Positions 1 to 9,495 of a DNA stretch of 32,987 nt are shown piece after piece. The stretch covers positions 215,100-248,086 of the forward strand of contig MU130578.1 in NCBI GenBank assembly GCA_015039465.1, written 5' to 3'. The first letter of the stretch is position 1. Each line of letters starts with the position of its first letter. The translations under genes and the position numbers were made by a program. Source of the DNA: Phlegmacium glaucopus. Lineage: Eukaryota > Basidiomycota > Agaricomycetes > Agaricales > Cortinariaceae. Under the pieces are notes generated by a model. That model ran no database searches. It was given only the letters and a program-made list of their open reading frames with translations, and had not been told where the DNA came from.

Positions 1-979
1 TCCGAAACAGTAGCAACAACACCGATACCTGGGTGTTCAGAAGCGAAGTCGATAGATAGAACGGTATGGAGCGAAGACCTAGAGTGAGTCAGGGGATAGG
101 AGTGAGTAGATGGAGAATAGAATAGTAAGTGACGGTTTTGGTAGTAAGTGCGCCATGGACTTCGGAAGGGTGGGAGAAATACTGTTAAATCCTTCAGGTC
201 CTCCTAGTGCTGATTCGTCCTTAACGTCTACTTAGTCGTCGTCTCCTAATAAGAGCGTCTCACAGTTCACAATAGTTCCGACGCGCTGTACCCTGGTACC
301 CGTTCATCATAAAAGAGTCCTTGTTCCGACGCGGAAAGTTCACAACTGAGTCCTGGAAAGTGTAAAAACTGTACTGGTGTGCGGATACCTCAGCTATATA
401 AAAACGATAACCTGATACATGTGACGGAAGAAAAGAAAAGAGAGCGTGAAACTGTGAAATGTCTAAAAAAATAACAAGGAAGAAGAAAAGGTAACAAGAA
501 AAGAAGAGCGTCGACAGGAGAGAAATAGAAAGAAGGAAACTGTCGCGCATGAAACAAAGAAAAATAACAAAATGTATCGGAGTAGGAATCCCATATTTAT
601 GACGAGAAAACATGGTCCTATCCTTCAAGTCAAGTTAAGTAAGAATGGGGGGTGAAAGTAGTAGAGTCACCTTAAGGTCACTTAAGGAGGGAATTCAAGC
701 GAAAAAGAACGGGGAATGACAGTTAGATAGGGGATAGGGAGTTGGCGATATCAGAATGACTTCTGAGAGAGAACGAGTAGGAGTAGGAGCAGAATATGGA
801 GTAAGTAGAAGGTTCTGGAAGTAGGAGGAGGAAGAGAAGAGATAAGAAAGGGGAATGGAGACACACAATTTTCAGTTCCAATATGGAAGGGATTTGCTTG
901 TTGTCCCTCAGAGAACTGGATTCCAGACCAGGTGACGAGAGACCAACCACAAATATATGTTGTTGTTGTTACTAAATAT
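1..979. repeat. 1.35-kb repeat copy A, first part (text reversed)
   Basis: Read right-to-left from 979, the sequence starts TATAAATCATTGTTG and follows copy B (4732-7738) to the equivalent of 7360 at position 1. Its remainder is 2818-3195. Copy A is about 1,353 nt once rejoined; copy B without its nested hAT-like element is about 1,348 nt. Copy A carries the empty site for that element at 798-805 (gaatgagg in reverse reading). No protein is evident. The class of repeat is unknown; a solo LTR or a non-autonomous DNA element are both possible. Confidence 0.85.
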
Positions 980-984
980 CGCAC

Positions 985-1560
985 CACTGGACAGAGGACG
1001 ACCTCCGCACTCAGTGGACGTTCCGATCCCAACCCCTAACGACCACCGCCTTAGGGCCGCTGTACTCGCCGTCCACGGCCACACACTCCCTCGACGTTTC
1101 ACCTTACCTACGGTAGACGGCCGGGTAGAGGGAGGTTATCACGGCCACGGTGTTTGACGGTAACATGTAGACGGACAGACGCTCGGAAACCAGCGGAGAA
1201 GAAGACACGGCCGTGGACCAGACTGAGCCGTAGCGGTAGTAACATTGCCCGTCGAGTTTCCCTAGGTAAAAACGCTGATCTCTCATGACGGAACTTGGCC
1301 TTCCGTACAACATGTGGTACCCAGCGAAGTGCTCGCCGTTGTACAACTTTCTTAAACTAGTATCGAAGATCGAAGTACCTGGCCCCTAGTAACTGTAACT
1401 ATGGTAACCCATTCATAACTCGTAGTTACTTCAGGCTTCCAAAGAATCACTAAGAAACCTTTCCACGGACGGCAAGGGCCAGGACCGTGCGTTCTGGACA
1501 TTCAGTTAGTCAATGTATCCAGCATAACCCACCTCAGTGAATGCTATTACAACACACTAT
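985..1560. pseudogene. Fragment of uncharacterised Agaricomycete protein (readable only right-to-left)
   Basis: Reading right-to-left gives an exon end at 1544, a 47-nt intron (GTAAGT at 1543 down to CAG at 1497), then an open frame from about 1496 down to about 1262. It contains PSDFIDAQYLPNG, DPRSMKLEAMIKFFQHV and AFRFKAVLSSRKNGSL, followed by a TGA. After the TGA the same frame continues through a basic KKRRPKAR stretch and a proline/alanine-rich tail to about 985, where the 1.35-kb repeat begins. The body resembles a family of lineage-specific proteins common in Agaricomycete genomes; its function is unknown. The TGA could be a CGA-to-TGA change. Strand is given as '.' because neither strand of the stated sequence encodes it. 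Confidence 0.7.
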
Positions 1561-1639
1561 ATATGAGCCATGTAACCAAGGTCCAGTAGGAATGATTGAC
1601 GTGAGGTACTACGTCCTGCCCGACTTGAAATGTGAGGGG

Positions 1640-1910
1640 GTACAGAAGGAGGTCCTTAGGCGGGCCTGACGGGCCTTAGGACCTCCTTAGGAGGTCCTTA
1701 GGTCCTTAAGGACCATTTACTCTTTTAAGGAGTGCCTAAGGTCCACCTAAGGCCCACCTAAGGACCCTAAGGATAGATTAAGGACCACCTAAGGAGCAAT
1801 TAAGGACCACCTAAGGACCATAAGGACCATAAGGATCATAAGGACCATAAGGACCACCTAAGGACCACCTAAGGACCACTCAAGGACCACCTTAAGACCC
1901 CTTTAGTCGG
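1640..1910. repeat. Short tandem array, about 10-bp unit
   Basis: Variants of CCTAAGGACCA and ATAAGGACC repeat more than twenty times. Because it lies in the reversed segment, the true unit reads CCAGGAATCCA. Just before it (1650-1710) are related AGGTCCTTAGG words, which in the correct direction read as TTCCTGGA. No coding potential was seen. Confidence 0.75.
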
Positions 1911-2267
1911 TTCAGTAACTGAACAAAATAAATTAAATTAAAAAGGAACTAAAAAAAACTGAAACTAACATTCTATATATAACTTTTAATATATTTATGT
2001 TTAAGTGTAATTATTATATAATAAGTGAATAATTATTGGATAATTGTTTTGATTTTTGTATGGGGGTACTCACTATCGGATAGTGCATTATTCCATGCTT
2101 ACTTCCCGATCCCACGCCAGAAACTTATTCGCTACTGTGAGATCCACTCTAGGTAAGAGTGTGAACTGACAGTAGCAGAGCAACGGGATTCGATAAGTCT
2201 CGACGGAAAGTGAGAAAAGGAAATTTAATTTTTTTAGGAAAGCAATTTTAGGAGATTAACTTTGCTG
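1911..2267. other. AT-rich stretch, no gene seen
   Basis: The 1920-2080 part is strongly AT-rich. It lies between the tandem array and the start of the frame at 2268 and would be the upstream region of that gene once orientation is corrected. No repeat or promoter element could be fixed with confidence. Confidence 0.4.
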
Positions 2268-2820
2268 TACGGTGCATAGTGAGTTCTGGGCTTGTGACGT
2301 CTTGGCGGACTAAAGCTGAGTGTTCTTAAGGCGCTTTGTACGTGGGGAGACCGTTGGGATCTTGCATGACAGCTGTAATATTAACGACTAAACTTTCGAC
2401 GAACCTGCGCAAACTTGTTGCGATTCTTTCATCTGACCGTCGCTGTTGACCTTCGTCTGGCTCTTCAGCTCAATCTTCGTGTTGCCCGTGTTCTTCTTCT
2501 TCTTGATCGTCGTCGTTAACTTTTCTGCGTTGTTCTTCTCTGACTGGCAGCGCTCTTTCTCTTCTTCTTTGGCTTTGACTTCTTATAGTGACGCTTGTTT
2601 TGTCATCCGTTGTAACAATAAGGTTCTGGGAGATCGATACGGAACTTGTTCGAGGCCCTAAAACTTATGCAGCTTGATGTGATAAAAAGGCAGCTTCCTA
2701 CACGTCTTCGACGCTTCGTGCTAGTGTGACACCGGTTTCTGTGGAAAAGGGAGTGGAGGAGGCTACTAGCTGAGGAAGAGTTCGGGTGTCAGCGCGAGTC
2801 CGGGAGGAGGTTGCAGTTGA
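2268..2820. CDS. N-terminus of uncharacterised Agaricomycete coiled-coil protein (complement read left-to-right)
   Basis: Complementing the text without reversing it gives an ATG at 2268-2270 and 184 uninterrupted codons to the edge of the segment. The product starts MPRITQDPNTAEPPDF. Residues about 30-100 form a charged coiled coil (EADREVELEAQRAQEEEE), followed by a lysine-rich stretch (EKEKKKPKLKN) and a conserved block with IPRPSSYALNKL, FEYVELHYFSVEGCAEAAKH and DTFSLTSSDDRLLLKP. I recognise this arrangement from a family of unknown function that is multicopy in Agaricomycete genomes, often near transposons. The 3' end is cut at the segment edge and would run off the window after correction. 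Strand '.' because it is not encoded on either strand as given. Confidence 0.8.
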
Positions 2821-3195
2821 CATAATGGGAGATGTGGCTGATGCATCCATAAACGGGCCGTTCTTGAAATGATGGACCAAAGATATGATCAAACGCGAGC
2901 CGATGACCGATGCGAATAATAGATTGATCGCTTTGTTGTATCACTAGCCAAGGGACAAACAGATGGTAGATGTTAAGGAGCATGTCGATAGTGTAAATGA
3001 TAGACAACATAGTGGAAGACATTGAGGATATGATGAGCGATGAGGATGTTATCGTTGAACGAATGGTTTTGTTGACCAGGAACGCGATTCAGGGCCGCTT
3101 CCAAAATAGGTAAGCAAATTCAAAGTCCGCTTATTTTCATGATGGCGACTTTTAAGCTTGCTTCTCACGCTACCAATCAGTATTGGTGCGCGACA
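2818..3195 (+). repeat. 1.35-kb repeat copy A, second part (normal orientation)
   Basis: It matches 7361-7738 at high identity, ending GGTGCGCGACA against GGTGCACGATA in copy B. It completes the portion stored backwards in 1-979. No 5-bp duplication is visible around copy A, unlike copy B: its left flank is a host-like gene fragment and its right flank is the gag leader. Copy A may thus mark a recombination or assembly junction, not a simple insertion. Confidence 0.85.
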
Positions 3196-3254
3196 CCGTG
3201 GCTTCCTCCTTGTCTTCACAGCATACATCTCCAAGCAGCTCCTTTTTATCAGCC

Positions 3255-4378
3255 ATGGATGACGAACGCACTGCCCAGCTGGAAAGAGAAGTTGTCCTGT
3301 TGCGAGCTCAGGACATCGAATACCAAAACAGATTTGACCAAATCATGGAGACAATCCATCGACTTGTTCCGAATGTACAATCACCTGTACCACAACAAGA
3401 GGTTCCCCCTCAAACTGAAAACATACCCCGGACACACTCTGCAAGGCCGGCATTCCCAACAGAGTTTGACGGAGAACAATCCAAAGGAACAGCATTCCTT
3501 CACTCCTGCCAAACGTACATCCAGCTCTGTTCCAACAAATTCTTGGACGAGCAAACAAAAATTATCTGGGCCATGTCCTACATGAAATCCGGAAGAGCAT
3601 CAAAGTGGGCAGCTAGGGTTTTCCGATGGGAAATGGAAAACCCTGAGTCAACCCAGTTCCTGGATTGGTCCAATTTCTGAGACAACTTCAAAAAGGAGTT
3701 CTGTCCCGCAAACGCAGACTCGGTTGCCATCAACTGACTAGAGTCAACTGGATATTTCCAGAAAACCCAGTCTTTGGAAGAATATGTGGACGAATTCCAA
3801 GACCTAATCACGGATTCTGGATACACTGATCCGAAAACTATTGTAGTAAAATTCCAAAGAGGTCTGAATGCCCAGATTCAGAACTCCATTGCTACAATGG
3901 CTTCCGGAAGACTGTCAGATACAGATCCGACGGGATGGTACAGAATGGCACGGACAATAGATGAAAACTGAGCCACTAACAAGGCCTTCCAGTCAGCTTA
4001 TAAAAGTCCGGCAGCAACCACTTCTCGACCAACCGGTACCACCACACTCCGGTTCAATCCATCAATTCCACCACAAAGGAACGCACACCTCGTACCAACT
4101 CCAGGAAACCCTGTACCTATGGACATTGATGCGGCCCGAAAAGCAGGTTCTGTACCGCTGTCATGCTTCTGATGCGGAGGCATCGGACGCATCGGGAGAC
4201 ATTGCAAAAAATGTTTTGACGTCCGAACAATGTCCAATGACAAACTCCATACCCTCTTGGAGTTCCGACTGGCCAAATACGACAAGGTACCTGATCCGGA
4301 ACCAATGGAACCCTCAGAAAACACTGAACACGAAAGTCAGACCAAGGATTTAAAGGATTTTTGCCAAAACAGCGAGTG
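3255..4378 (+). pseudogene. gag: Chromovirus gag, decayed
   Basis: This is the capsid/nucleocapsid gene of a Ty3/gypsy element. The ATG at 3255 begins MDDERTAQLEREVVLLRAQD, a short coiled coil, followed by the Retrotrans_gag core (FDGEQSKGTAFLHSCQTYI, MKSGRASKWA, SLEEYVDEFQDLI, VVKFQRGLNAQIQ). A CCHC nucleocapsid knuckle lies near 4164-4205 (CxxCGGIGRIGRHC). One reading frame holds throughout but is cut by TGA at 3678, 3735, 3969 and 4170. The fourth sits inside the knuckle where arginine or tryptophan is expected. The frame ends at 4376 as pol opens in another frame. The 5' LTR and primer-binding site are not recognisable; repeat copy A lies directly upstream. Confidence 0.9.
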
Positions 4379-4731
4379 AACTGCACGCCCTTGCTGTCAA
4401 CAACCAACCAGTTCTCTGTTTTACATGTAGATAGCATTGATGAAATAGACGAGACGGTTGAAAACATTCAAGTCGTACAAACATCAGAAATTCCAAAAAA
4501 AATCCGAGTGTTCCGACCCCGATGGGAAAGAACCCTCCCAAAAAAGTTCACTATTGGCTCCCTCGATGCTGACTCTAAATCACTGGAACTCAAAGTTAGC
4601 ATTGAAACAACTGACACCGGAGAAGTAAACTCCTTTCTGTCCTTAATAGACTCCAGAGCCGACGGAAGGTTTATTGACAGAGACTATGTCAAAACTAACA
4701 GGCTCACAACAAAGTCCCTGTCAAATCCGAT
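4361..4731 (+). pseudogene. pol: Chromovirus pol: linker and first half of protease
   Basis: This open frame overlaps the end of gag in a different phase. It leads into an aspartic protease with LIDSRADGRFIDRDYVK. The usual DSG/DTG catalytic triad is DSR here, which would inactivate the enzyme; GGA to AGA is a single transition. The domain is cut at 4731 after SNPI by copy B of the 1.35-kb repeat and resumes at 7739. Whether the gag-pol phase change is a native frameshift or decay cannot be told from one copy. Confidence 0.88.
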
Positions 4732-4912
4732 ATAAATCGTTGTTTGTGTTGTTATATAACACCAACCAGAGAGCAGTGGACCAGTCTTTAGGTCAAGAGA
4801 CTCCCTGTTGTTTGTTTAGGGAAGGTGTAACCTTGACTTGTAACACACAGAGATAGGGAGCAAGAGTAGAGGTGAGGAGGATGAGGATGAAGGTCTTGGA
4901 AGATGAATGAGG

Positions 4913-6563
4913 CAGTACTTTTCTGTCCCCCACCAGATCTGATCAGATCTGATCAGAACTGTTCAGAACTGCTCAGAACTACTCAGAACTGCTCAGATTC
5001 CAAGCAGTTCTGATCAGAACTGTTCAGAACTGTTCAGAACTGCTCAGAACTGTTCAGAACTGCTCAGAACTGCTCAGAACTGCTCAGATTCCAAGCAGTT
5101 CTGATCAGAATCTAGAATCTGATCAAATTCTAAGGTCAACTTTCTTGGATCAAAATATTATTGATTTCAACTAATGTTATTGATTTCAACTAATGTTATT
5201 TATTTCATTAAAATAATAATAAAAAATATAATACCCCAATAAGGAGGGGTTGCTGGTCTCATTGTTGTAATCTACAAAAAAATAAAAAATAAGCCCTGGG
5301 GTTGTCATTGTTGTTGTCTTCATAACCTATTAAATTAAATAAAAACCCATCATTATCATTGTAGGGGGAATAAGGACATACACTCGTTGTCATACATGTG
5401 TATCTGTCATCATAGGCGCCTATTCGTTGTCATACATGTGTCTTCATCGTCGTACACCCTTAGTTGTCGTTGTACATGCCTATTTGTCGTCGTACACATG
5501 TAGTTGTCGTCGTAGGCGCCTATTCGTCATTGTACACATGTTTTCGTCGTCGTAGGCGCCTATTCGTCGTCATACACGTGTATTCGTCATTGTACATGTA
5601 TATTTGTCGTCGTACACCCGTATTTGTTGTCGTAGGCGCCTATTCGTTGTCGTACACGCGTTTTCGTCATTGTAGGCGCCTATTCATCGTCATACACGCG
5701 TATTCGTCGTCATACACGTGTATTTGTTGTCGTAGGCGCCGATTCGTCGTCCTACACGTGTTTTTGTTGTCGTACACGTGTAGTTGTCATTGTAGGCGCC
5801 TATTCGTCATCGTACATGTGTATTTGTCGTCGTAGGCGCCTATTCGTCATCACACACCCTTAGTTGTCATCGTACATGCCTATGTGTCGTCGTACATGTG
5901 TATTTGTTGTCGTAGGCGCCTATTCGTCGTCCAACATGCGTATTCCTCGTCGTAGGCGCCTATTTGCCATCGTACACGTGTATTCGTCGTTGTACATGTG
6001 TATTCGTCATCGTAGGCGCCTATTTGTCGTCCTACACGTCATAGGCGCCTTTTGTTGTCGTACACCTGTATTTGTTATTGTAGACCTATTATACATAATC
6101 TGTAATTAGTGAAGGAGAATAGAATGAAATAAAAAATTCCCCCTGGTGAGGGGGGGTTACCGTTGTTGGTTTTGGTCCTTGTTGTTACGAAAATGGGTGT
6201 GTGGGGTAGTGTGAGAAACAGAGGACGAAATCAACAAACAGTGTTGTGCATATCACATGTGGTCATGTGATCACACCCCTCGCACTGAACAAAATACACG
6301 ATTTTGATGGCAACAAGGCATTACCATCTTGAGATTGTATAATTATATTATTTTTCTAGTAAAGTCAGGTGATTCATTTCCTAAGCTTGCAACTCAATTC
6401 TGCTCAGAATCTGCTCAGAAATGGTCAGATTCTGCTCGGAAATTGGTCAGACTTAGATCTGATCAGAATCTGCTCAGATAAATTGGCTCTATTACTGCCA
6501 TTTGGGCTGGTAAATAATCTGACCGGAATCTGATCAGATCTGGTGGATCACAGCAAAGACCTC
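4913..6563 (+). mobile_element. Non-autonomous hAT-like DNA transposon
   Basis: It is flanked by an exact 8-bp duplication GAATGAGG (4905-4912 and 6564-6571), the length typical of hAT elements. The ends are imperfect inverted repeats: the left begins CAGTACTTTTCTGTCCCC and the inverted right end begins GAGGTCTTTGCTGTGATCC, and both continue into CCACCAGATCTGATCAGAT. Subterminal regions are packed with CAGAACTG(C/T)T words (4930-5110) and CAGAATCTGCT words (6395-6545), as expected for transposase-binding sites. There is no transposase ORF; the interior is mainly a minisatellite. The other copy of the host repeat has the uninterrupted site (798-805, reversed), which confirms the boundaries. 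Confidence 0.88.
5375..6090 (+). repeat. Minisatellite of about 20-bp units (GGCGCC / CACGTG types)
   Basis: About 35 units alternate between two related forms: TATTCGTCGTCGTAGGCGCC, and a form ending TACACGTGT or TACATGTGT. Both variable heads carry a six-base palindrome (GGCGCC or CACGTG). GGCGCC occurs 12 times at spacings that are roughly multiples of 20. The unit makes long frames of repetitive Tyr/Ser/Arg/Val in several phases, which are by-products. The array lies inside the hAT-like element. Confidence 0.85.
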
Positions 6564-7738
6564 GAATGAGGTAGAAGACAAGGATGAGGATGATAGAGTC
6601 TTCAGGAAGACTATAGCAGTAGAGGGATAGAGGATAGATTGACAGTAAGGGGCAGGAAAAGCGAACTTAAGGAAGGAATTCACTGGAATTCCACTGAGAT
6701 GATGAAAGTGGGGAGTAAGAATGAATTGAGATTAACTACCTATCCTGGTACAAAAGAGCAGTATTTATACCCTAAGGATGAGGCTATGTAGAACAATAAA
6801 AAGAAAGAAGTACGCACTGTCAAAGGAAGAAAGATAAAGAGAGGACAGCTGCAAGAAGAAAAGAACAATGGAAAAGAAGAAGGAACAATAAAAAAATCTG
6901 TAAAGTGTCAAAGTGTGAGAGAAAAGAAGAGAAGGCAGTGTACATAGTCCAATAGCAAAAATATATCAACTCCATAGGCGTGTGGTCATGTCAAAAATGT
7001 GAAAGGTCCTGAGTCAACACTTGAAAGGCGCAGCCTTGTTCCCGAGAAAACACTACTTGCCCATGATCCCATGTTGTGCAGCCTTGATAACACTTGACAC
7101 ACTGTGAGAATAATCCTCTGCTGCTGATTCATCTGCAATTCCTGCTTAGCCATGATCCTCCTGGACTTTCTAAATTGTCATAAAGAGGGTGGGAAGGCTT
7201 CATGTACCATGTGAAGGATGGTTTTGGCAGTGAATGATAAGATAAGAGGTAGATAATTGAGGATAGGGGACTGAGTGAGATCCAGGAGCGAGGGATGGCA
7301 AGATAGATGGCTGAGGGGAAGACTTGTGGGTCCATAGCCACAACAACGATGACAAAGCCTTGTACATAATGGGAGATGTAGTTGATGCGTCCATAAAGGG
7401 GCCGTTCTTGAAATGATGGACCAAAGATATGATCAAACGCGAGCCAATGACTGATGCAAATAGTAGATTGATCATTTTGTTGGATCACTAACCAAGGAAC
7501 AAATGGATGGTAGATACTTAGGAGCATGTTGATAGTGAAAACGATGGAGAGCATAGTGTGAGACATTGGGAGTATGATGAGCGATGAGGGTGATAATGTT
7601 GAATGAATGATTTGTTGACCAGGAACGCGATTCAGGGCCACTTCCAAAATAGGTAAGCAAATTCAAAGTCCACTTATTTTCATGATGGCGACTTTTAAGC
7701 TTTCTTCTCACGCTACCAATCAGTATTGGTGCACGATA

Positions 7739-8560
7739 CCGATTCCGGTATTTAACATTGACGGTACTCCGAACAAAGCCGGATCGATCATGGAAGTGGT
7801 TGATCTGATACTCAGGTACAAAGGACATTCCGAGAGATCCTTGTTTGCGGTCACTGGACTAGGAAAACAAACTTTGATTCTCAGACACTCCTGGCTTAAG
7901 ATGCACAACCCGGAGATCAACTGGGCAACCGGAGAAGTAAAAATGTCCCGTTGCCCACCCTGTTGTTGTTCGGAATGCAGGAATGAAATCCGAGAAGAAC
8001 GAAAAATTCAAAAGGCGGAAATATGCCAAATTGAAAAATGTTCGACTGGCCCACTTCTGGCTCATGTAGAGGATTGCAATGAGGATGACAAGGAGGAAAG
8101 TAGCCCAAACCCTGAATTTGAGGATGGCGACAAAATATTCGCCAAAGAATCTTTTGATATCCTACCTGATCCGAAACCTTGGGACCATGCAGTAGAACTT
8201 ATTCTGGGAGAAAAACCATCAGGTTGCAAGGTCTATCCTCTAGCTCCAACAGAACAAAAGGAACTCGACGTGTTCCTCCAGGAGAATTTAAACTCCAGAT
8301 GCATCCAACCTCCCAAATCTCCGATGGCATCTCCGGTTTTCTTTATCAAAAATAAAGACGGAAGTCTTCGGCTTGTTCAGGACTATTGGGCTCTCAACAC
8401 GATCACCATCAAAAACAAGTACCCACTTCCCCTCATTTTGGAACTGATTACCCAACTCCGGGGCGCTAAATATTTCACTAAGCTGGACATCCGATGGGGT
8501 TTTAACAATGTCCGAATGAAGGAAGGGGACAAATGGAAAGCAGCTTTCTGAACTAACCGT
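7739..8560 (+). pseudogene. pol: Chromovirus pol: protease end and reverse transcriptase palm
   Basis: The frame resumes with VFNIDGTPNKAG and LILRHSWLKMHNPEINW, the C-terminal part of the Ty3-type protease; the G of the usual LGxxWL is R here. A linker follows, then RT with the fingers motif FFIKNKDGSLRLVQDYW (Arg to Trp in the usual DYR), KNKYPLP and FTKLDIRWGFNNVRMKEGD, which holds the first catalytic Asp. A TGA at 8549 follows WKAAF where arginine is conserved, and the domain is cut after TNR by an insertion beginning at 8561. Confidence 0.9.
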
Positions 8561-9270
8561 GATAGGACCCAGGAGACGTCTAGGGATGTAAACACACCAT
8601 TTTTGCGGTTTCACAACCTTTGCAGTATACTTGCAGATGCTCACATATCATTGCGGATACTTGCAGATCATCGCAGGTCATATCGCAGATCATTGCACAT
8701 CATCGCAGATCATTGCACATACTCGCAGATCATTGCAGAATACTCGCAGATACTTGCAGTCATCACAAACATTCGCATTATCATTCGCAGTTACCAGCTG
8801 TTCTTGCAATCTTTAAACATGACTCCAACAAAGGTCACTCAGGTGACTGTATTACTCATCACCTTTATTTTTATCTTGTCTCCCTTTGTTTGGCTCTTAT
8901 CTCCTATGTTTCATTACCAAATTACCGGACCCATGTGACTCCGCTTTAGCCCATATTTTACATTCCTGTTTCACTTTTCCGCACTTAGCTATTGCTAGTT
9001 ACTATATTATTAGCAGTAGCAAGTAGGGTAACAGAACAGGGGAGAGCGGATGAATTACCACACTTTTGATCCCACCTTTGGAACGTTGTACTAAGCTACA
9101 CTTGCACTCCTTCAAAATCATCCTGCAGGCTTCGCTTTTTCTGCGCATTATCTCGCACTTTAAAGCGAACCTTCGCACCTCATAAAACCTCACTATCACC
9201 TACTGAAGAGAACTACATCAACCCCACAAACTATGTACTACTTGCGGTCTGTCCCCACCGCAGGTACATC
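8561..9270 (+). mobile_element. Insertion 1 in RT, TGAT...ATCA ends at an ACCG(G) site
   Basis: The RT frame breaks after TNR and resumes with GLFEPLVMFF at about 9276. The left junction reads aaccgTGATAGG and the right junction TACATCAccgg, so the inserted unit is TGAT...ATCA with CCG or CCGG on both sides. The interior (8610-8800) has an irregular array of TTGCAGATCATCGCA-like words. No protein is recognisable. A solo LTR or non-autonomous element is possible. Confidence 0.65.
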
Positions 9271-9275
9271 ACCGG

Positions 9276-9495
9276 GGATTATTTGAACCCCTGGTTATGT
9301 TCTTCAGCCTCACCAACAGTCCGGCTACTTTCCAAACCATGATGAATGACATGTTCCACGAGCTCATAATGGAAGGGGTTGTAGTAGTCTACCTTGACGA
9401 TATCCTGATATTCATGGAGACACTAGAGGAACACCAGTCCGTAACTTGGAGAGTACTGGAACTTTTATGGAAGCATAAACTCTTTTTAAAACCGG
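9276..9495 (+). pseudogene. pol: Chromovirus pol: RT catalytic YLDD block
   Basis: This is a short island of the RT domain. It contains SLTNSPATFQTMMNDMF, EGVVVVYLDDILIF (YLDD holds the two catalytic aspartates) and EEHQSVTWRVLELLWKHKLF, ending at LKP. It is bounded by insertions 1 and 2 and is in the frame expected to follow 8560. The YLDD itself is intact. Confidence 0.92.

Larger units (their letters stand above)
1..2817. other. Segment written backwards (reversed, not complemented)
   Basis: Read right-to-left, positions 979 to 1 match 4731-4912 and then 6572-7360 read left-to-right, base after base with only scattered differences. This is a reverse match, not a reverse complement. Position 1 corresponds to 7360, and 2818 onwards corresponds to about 7361 onwards in normal orientation. 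Reversing 1-2817 in place therefore rebuilds one continuous 1.35-kb repeat. Reading right-to-left also gives a coding stretch with a GT-AG intron (1543 to 1497), and the complement read left-to-right from 2268 gives a 184-codon open frame. Normal reading of either strand gives only short low-complexity frames. The likely cause is a contig-end extension added in the wrong orientation. The right edge is known to about 3 bases. Confidence 0.93.
4732..7738 (+). mobile_element. 1.35-kb repeat copy B inserted in chromovirus protease (with nested hAT-like element)
   Basis: The protease reading frame stops after SNPI and resumes with PVFNIDGTPNKAG. The 5-bp CCGAT flanks the insert on both sides (4727-4731 and 7739-7743), a good target-site duplication. 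The insert starts ATAAATCGTTG and ends GCACGATA. Without the nested 1,651-bp element and its 8-bp duplication it is 1,348 nt, the size of copy A. Its minus strand has a 172-codon open frame (7129-7647), but this is leucine/serine-rich without a recognisable motif and is probably not a gene. The class is undecided: the length and 5-bp duplication suit a solo LTR, but the ends are not TG...CA. Confidence 0.82.

Noticed and set aside
260..1346. Open frames on both strands in the first 1.3 kb (for example 260-628 and 1104-1346)
   Set aside because: They are frames of text that is reversed without complement; they do not exist in the real DNA.
1..2817. A genuine chromosomal inversion
   Set aside because: An inversion gives the reverse complement. 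Here the match is to the plain reverse, which requires opposite strand polarity.
4361..4378. Programmed gag-pol frameshift site
   Set aside because: The phase changes here, but gag is already broken by four stops and only one copy of this region is available; no slippery sequence with a clear downstream structure was seen.
5375..6090. CRISPR-like array
   Set aside because: There are no unique spacers; units are contiguous and degenerate, in a eukaryotic transposon.
5464..6109. Two 80-120-codon frames in the minisatellite
   Set aside because: They are translations of a 20-bp repeat with repetitive Tyr/Val/Arg composition and no start context or domain.
7129..7647. 172-codon minus-strand frame in repeat copy B
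   Set aside because: No motif, hydrophobic low-complexity composition, and it is not kept open across copy A; probably chance.
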